From: an uncultured Pelagibacteraceae bacterium
Lineage (GTDB): Bacteria > Pseudomonadota > Alphaproteobacteria > Pelagibacterales > Pelagibacteraceae
Length of the DNA stretch: 64,000 nucleotides
Assembly: GCA_902600245.1 (NCBI GenBank)
Contig: CACKIQ010000002.1
Span: 1-64,000 of the forward strand
Direction: 5' to 3'
Shown here: in pieces, positions 61,340 to 64,000 of the stretch
Position numbering within the stretch: position 1 is the stretch's first letter
Layout of the letters: the number at the start of each line of letters is the position of its first letter
The notes under the pieces: generated by a model
The model's input: the letters and a program-made list of their open reading frames with translations, nothing else
Told to the model about the DNA's origin: nothing
Database searches by the model: none
Translations under genes and position numbers: made by a program

Positions 61340-64000
61340 TTAGTTAATAATTGCCTGAATTTCTTGATTTCTTAAGAGATTTAGAGATTTTCTTTCTAAT
61401 TTACGTGCATTTTTTAATCTAAATTTAAGAATATTATCTTCAGTGACCAAATTAATATTTACGATAGTTTTGCCTTCATCATTCAAAATTGTAGATATTT
61501 TTTCAATCTGTTCTTCAGAATTAAGCTGGAATGAAACCTCGTTAATAGGGCTATTAAATAAATCTTTAAGTGAGGCTATTTTTTGCACATTAATTCTAGT
61601 TAGTCGATTTTCATCATTAGAAAGATTTTTATATATTGTTAAAATAAGTGAGCTACCTTCTTTCAGAATTTCTCTATTTAATTCTAAAACATCTGAGAAA
61701 ATAAAAAGTTCAAATACACTTGATAAATCTGTTAATTTTAAAACAGCATAGGAATTTCCTTTTGCTGTTTTTCTTTCTTGAACCTTCAGCAGTGTTGCAG
61801 CTATGTTAGCGTCTTTTAAATCTTCTTTTGAAAAAAAACTTGAATAATCTGTTATTTTATAATCATTAAAAATCTCTGTAAATTGATTTAACGGATGGTC
61901 TGAAATAAAGAAACCAACTGATTCAAATTCTTTTGATAATCTTTCTTCAAATTTCCAATCTTTAGTTTTTATTAAAAAATCATCCTGCGTGCTTTCATCT
62001 TCTGAGAATAAATCAATTTGATTGACGGATTTATTATCAAATATATTTTTACTTTTAGCTATCATACCTGGAATTGAATCATGTAAAGCCTGTCTATTTG
62101 GGTTTAAATTATCAAATGCACCAGATTTAACCAAACCTTCTAATTGAAGTTTATTTATATCTTTTGGATTTACTCTATTTATAAAATCATGAATTGACTC
62201 AAATTTTCCATTTAAAATTCTTTCCTCAACTATATTTGATATTGCCTCATAACCTACAGCTTTAATTCCTCCCAAAGCATAATAAAATTTATTATCAATT
62301 GTTCTAAAATCTGCAAAACATTCATTTATATCAGGACGAACAACTTCAACTTTTAATCTTTTTAATTCCTCATAAAATTCACTTAATTTATTTTGATTTG
62401 ATATATCCATAGTCATTGACGCTGCAATAAACTCATGCGGATAATATGTTTTTAAAAATGCAGTTTGGTAAGAAATAATTGCATATGCTGCAGCGTGACT
62501 TTTATTAAAGCCATATTCTGCAAATGGTTCAATTTTTAAAAAAATTCCAGCAGCAACATCTTTTGCTATTCCATTTTTAACAGCTCCAGCAATAAACCCC
62601 TGTTTTTGTTTTTCAAGTTCTGCTCTTTTCTTTTTACCCATTGCTCTTCTTAAAAGATCAGCTTGTCCTGCTGTAAATCCTGATAATTTTTGTGCAATCT
62701 GCATTACCTGTTCTTGATAAATAATTACACCATAAGTTGGTTTTAAAATATCTTCTAGAAGTGGGTGTAAATAATCTGGTTTTTGTTTTCCATGTTTACA
62801 GTCATTATATGTTGGAATATTGCTCATTGGTCCCGGTCTGTATAGAGCAACTAAGGCAATAATATCTTCAATATGATTTGGTTTCATTTGAATTAAGGCT
62901 TCTCTCATACCAGCACTTTCAATTTGGAATAAGCCAACTGTTTTACCTGTAGACATTAGATCAAAAACTTTTTGATCTTCGTAACTTATTTTTTCTATAT
63001 CAAAATCTTTAGTTTTTTTTCTTACAAGTTTTTGTGTATTATTAATTACAGTTAGCGTTTTTAAACCCAAAAAGTCAAATTTTACTAAACCTGCATTTTC
63101 TGCTGAGTACATATCGAATTGGGTAGATGGTAGTAATAAATCTGCAGAAACATCTTTGTATAAAGGAACAACTTCAGTGAGTTTTTTATCTGCTATTACT
63201 ACTCCAGCAGCATGTGTAGCAACGTTTCTGTTAAGACCTTCTAATTTTAAAGATAGATCTATAAGTTTTTTTACTCTTGGATCATCATTAATAAGTTTTT
63301 GTAACCGTGGCTCTCCTGCAATGCACTGAGTTAAATTTTGCGGTCTAGATGGATCAAAAGGTATCATTTTAGATATACTGTCAACAAATCCATATGCTAA
63401 TCCCAAAACTCTTCCAACGTCTCTAATTACCATTCGGGCTTTTAATTTACCAAATGTAATAATGTGAGCTACGCTATCTTTATATTTTGTTGTTAGATAT
63501 TCAAAAACTTGATCTCTTTTATCTTCACAAAAGTCTATATCAAAATCTGGCATTGAAATTCTATCTGGATTTAAAAATCTTTCAAAAATAAGATTAAATT
63601 TTATTGGATCAACATCTGTAATTGACAAACACCAAGCTACTAACGAACCAGCACCTGAACCTCTTCCAGGACCTACGGGGATATCATTATTTTTAGCCCA
63701 TTTTATGTAGTCAGCGACTATGAGAAAATAACTAGAATATTTCATTTTTATAATAATAGAAAGTTCATGATTTAGCCTGTCCTTATATTCTTTATATGAA
63801 TTGTTATTTTCTAAATCTTTATCACTTAAATTAAAAATCTTATTGAATTTAATTTTTAATCCTTTTATTGAATCTTTTTTTAAAGTTTCATCTGCATTTC
63901 CATCTTTATCACTACTAATATTAGGCAATATTGGGTTAGAAAATAATGGTCTATAGCTACATCTTAATGGAAAATTATAATTATTTTCTAAAGCTTCAGG
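61340..64000 (-). CDS. dnaE: DNA polymerase III alpha subunit, N-terminal part beyond window edge
   Basis: GPGRGSGAGSLVAWCLSITDVDPI, MPDFDIDFCEDKRDQVFEY, ALYRPGPMSN; open frame continues to 64000. Confidence 0.97.
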   Translation of the reverse strand, partial: PEALENNYNFPLRCSYRPLFSNPILPNISSDKDGNADETLKKDSIKGLKIKFNKIFNLSDKDLENNNSYKEYKDRLNHELSIIIKMKYSSYFLIVADYIKWAKNNDIPVGPGRGSGAGSLVAWCLSITDVDPIKFNLIFERFLNPDRISMPDFDIDFCEDKRDQVFEYLTTKYKDSVAHIITFGKLKARMVIRDVGRVLGLAYGFVDSISKMIPFDPSRPQNLTQCIAGEPRLQKLINDDPRVKKLIDLSLKLEGLNRNVATHAAGVVIADKKLTEVVPLYKDVSADLLLPSTQFDMYSAENAGLVKFDFLGLKTLTVINNTQKLVRKKTKDFDIEKISYEDQKVFDLMSTGKTVGLFQIESAGMREALIQMKPNHIEDIIALVALYRPGPMSNIPTYNDCKHGKQKPDYLHPLLEDILKPTYGVIIYQEQVMQIAQKLSGFTAGQADLLRRAMGKKKRAELEKQKQGFIAGAVKNGIAKDVAAGIFLKIEPFAEYGFNKSHAAAYAIISYQTAFLKTYYPHEFIAASMTMDISNQNKLSEFYEELKRLKVEVVRPDINECFADFRTIDNKFYYALGGIKAVGYEAISNIVEERILNGKFESIHDFINRVNPKDINKLQLEGLVKSGAFDNLNPNRQALHDSIPGMIAKSKNIFDNKSVNQIDLFSEDESTQDDFLIKTKDWKFEERLSKEFESVGFFISDHPLNQFTEIFNDYKITDYSSFFSKEDLKDANIAATLLKVQERKTAKGNSYAVLKLTDLSSVFELFIFSDVLELNREILKEGSSLILTIYKNLSNDENRLTRINVQKIASLKDLFNSPINEVSFQLNSEEQIEKISTILNDEGKTIVNINLVTEDNILKFRLKNARKLERKSLNLLRNQEIQAIIN

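Overview
The window is a very AT-rich, gene-dense alphaproteobacterial chromosome segment. Gene content, synteny and compactness fit Candidatus Pelagibacter/SAR11; this taxonomic call is an inference from the sequence with no database search. It is almost entirely core genome: tat/scp/argS/dgt, zinc uptake (zur-znuBC/znuA), a small arsC-aquaporin-PiT-like segment, valS-ilvD-manC, aapJQMP, trkAH-ntrXY, ispDF, lipA, eno-kdsA-pyrG-secG-tpiA, ppiD-like-trpEGDC-lexA-gltX, the lpx/bamA/dxr/cdsA/uppS/frr/tsf/rpsB block, and a 5'-truncated dnaE. Three tRNAs are present. I saw no CRISPR array, transposon, prophage or rRNA. The most interesting points are: an NtrX that lacks the sigma54-contact GAFTGA motif and has a Walker B DE->DQ change; an alphaproteobacterial-type LexA operator with 11-bp phased half-sites; a Zur-like palindrome between znuC and znuA; an expanded His/Asp-rich tandem repeat in ZnuA; an arsC-aquaporin-PiT-like neighbourhood with a long candidate leader; a pseudoknot-capable rpsB leader; factor-independent terminators lying inside convergent coding sequences; and several gene losses or relocations (pyrH, rseP, PDH genes, SPOR domain, parvulin domain) compared with typical alphaproteobacterial synteny. 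No wholly new system is demonstrated.
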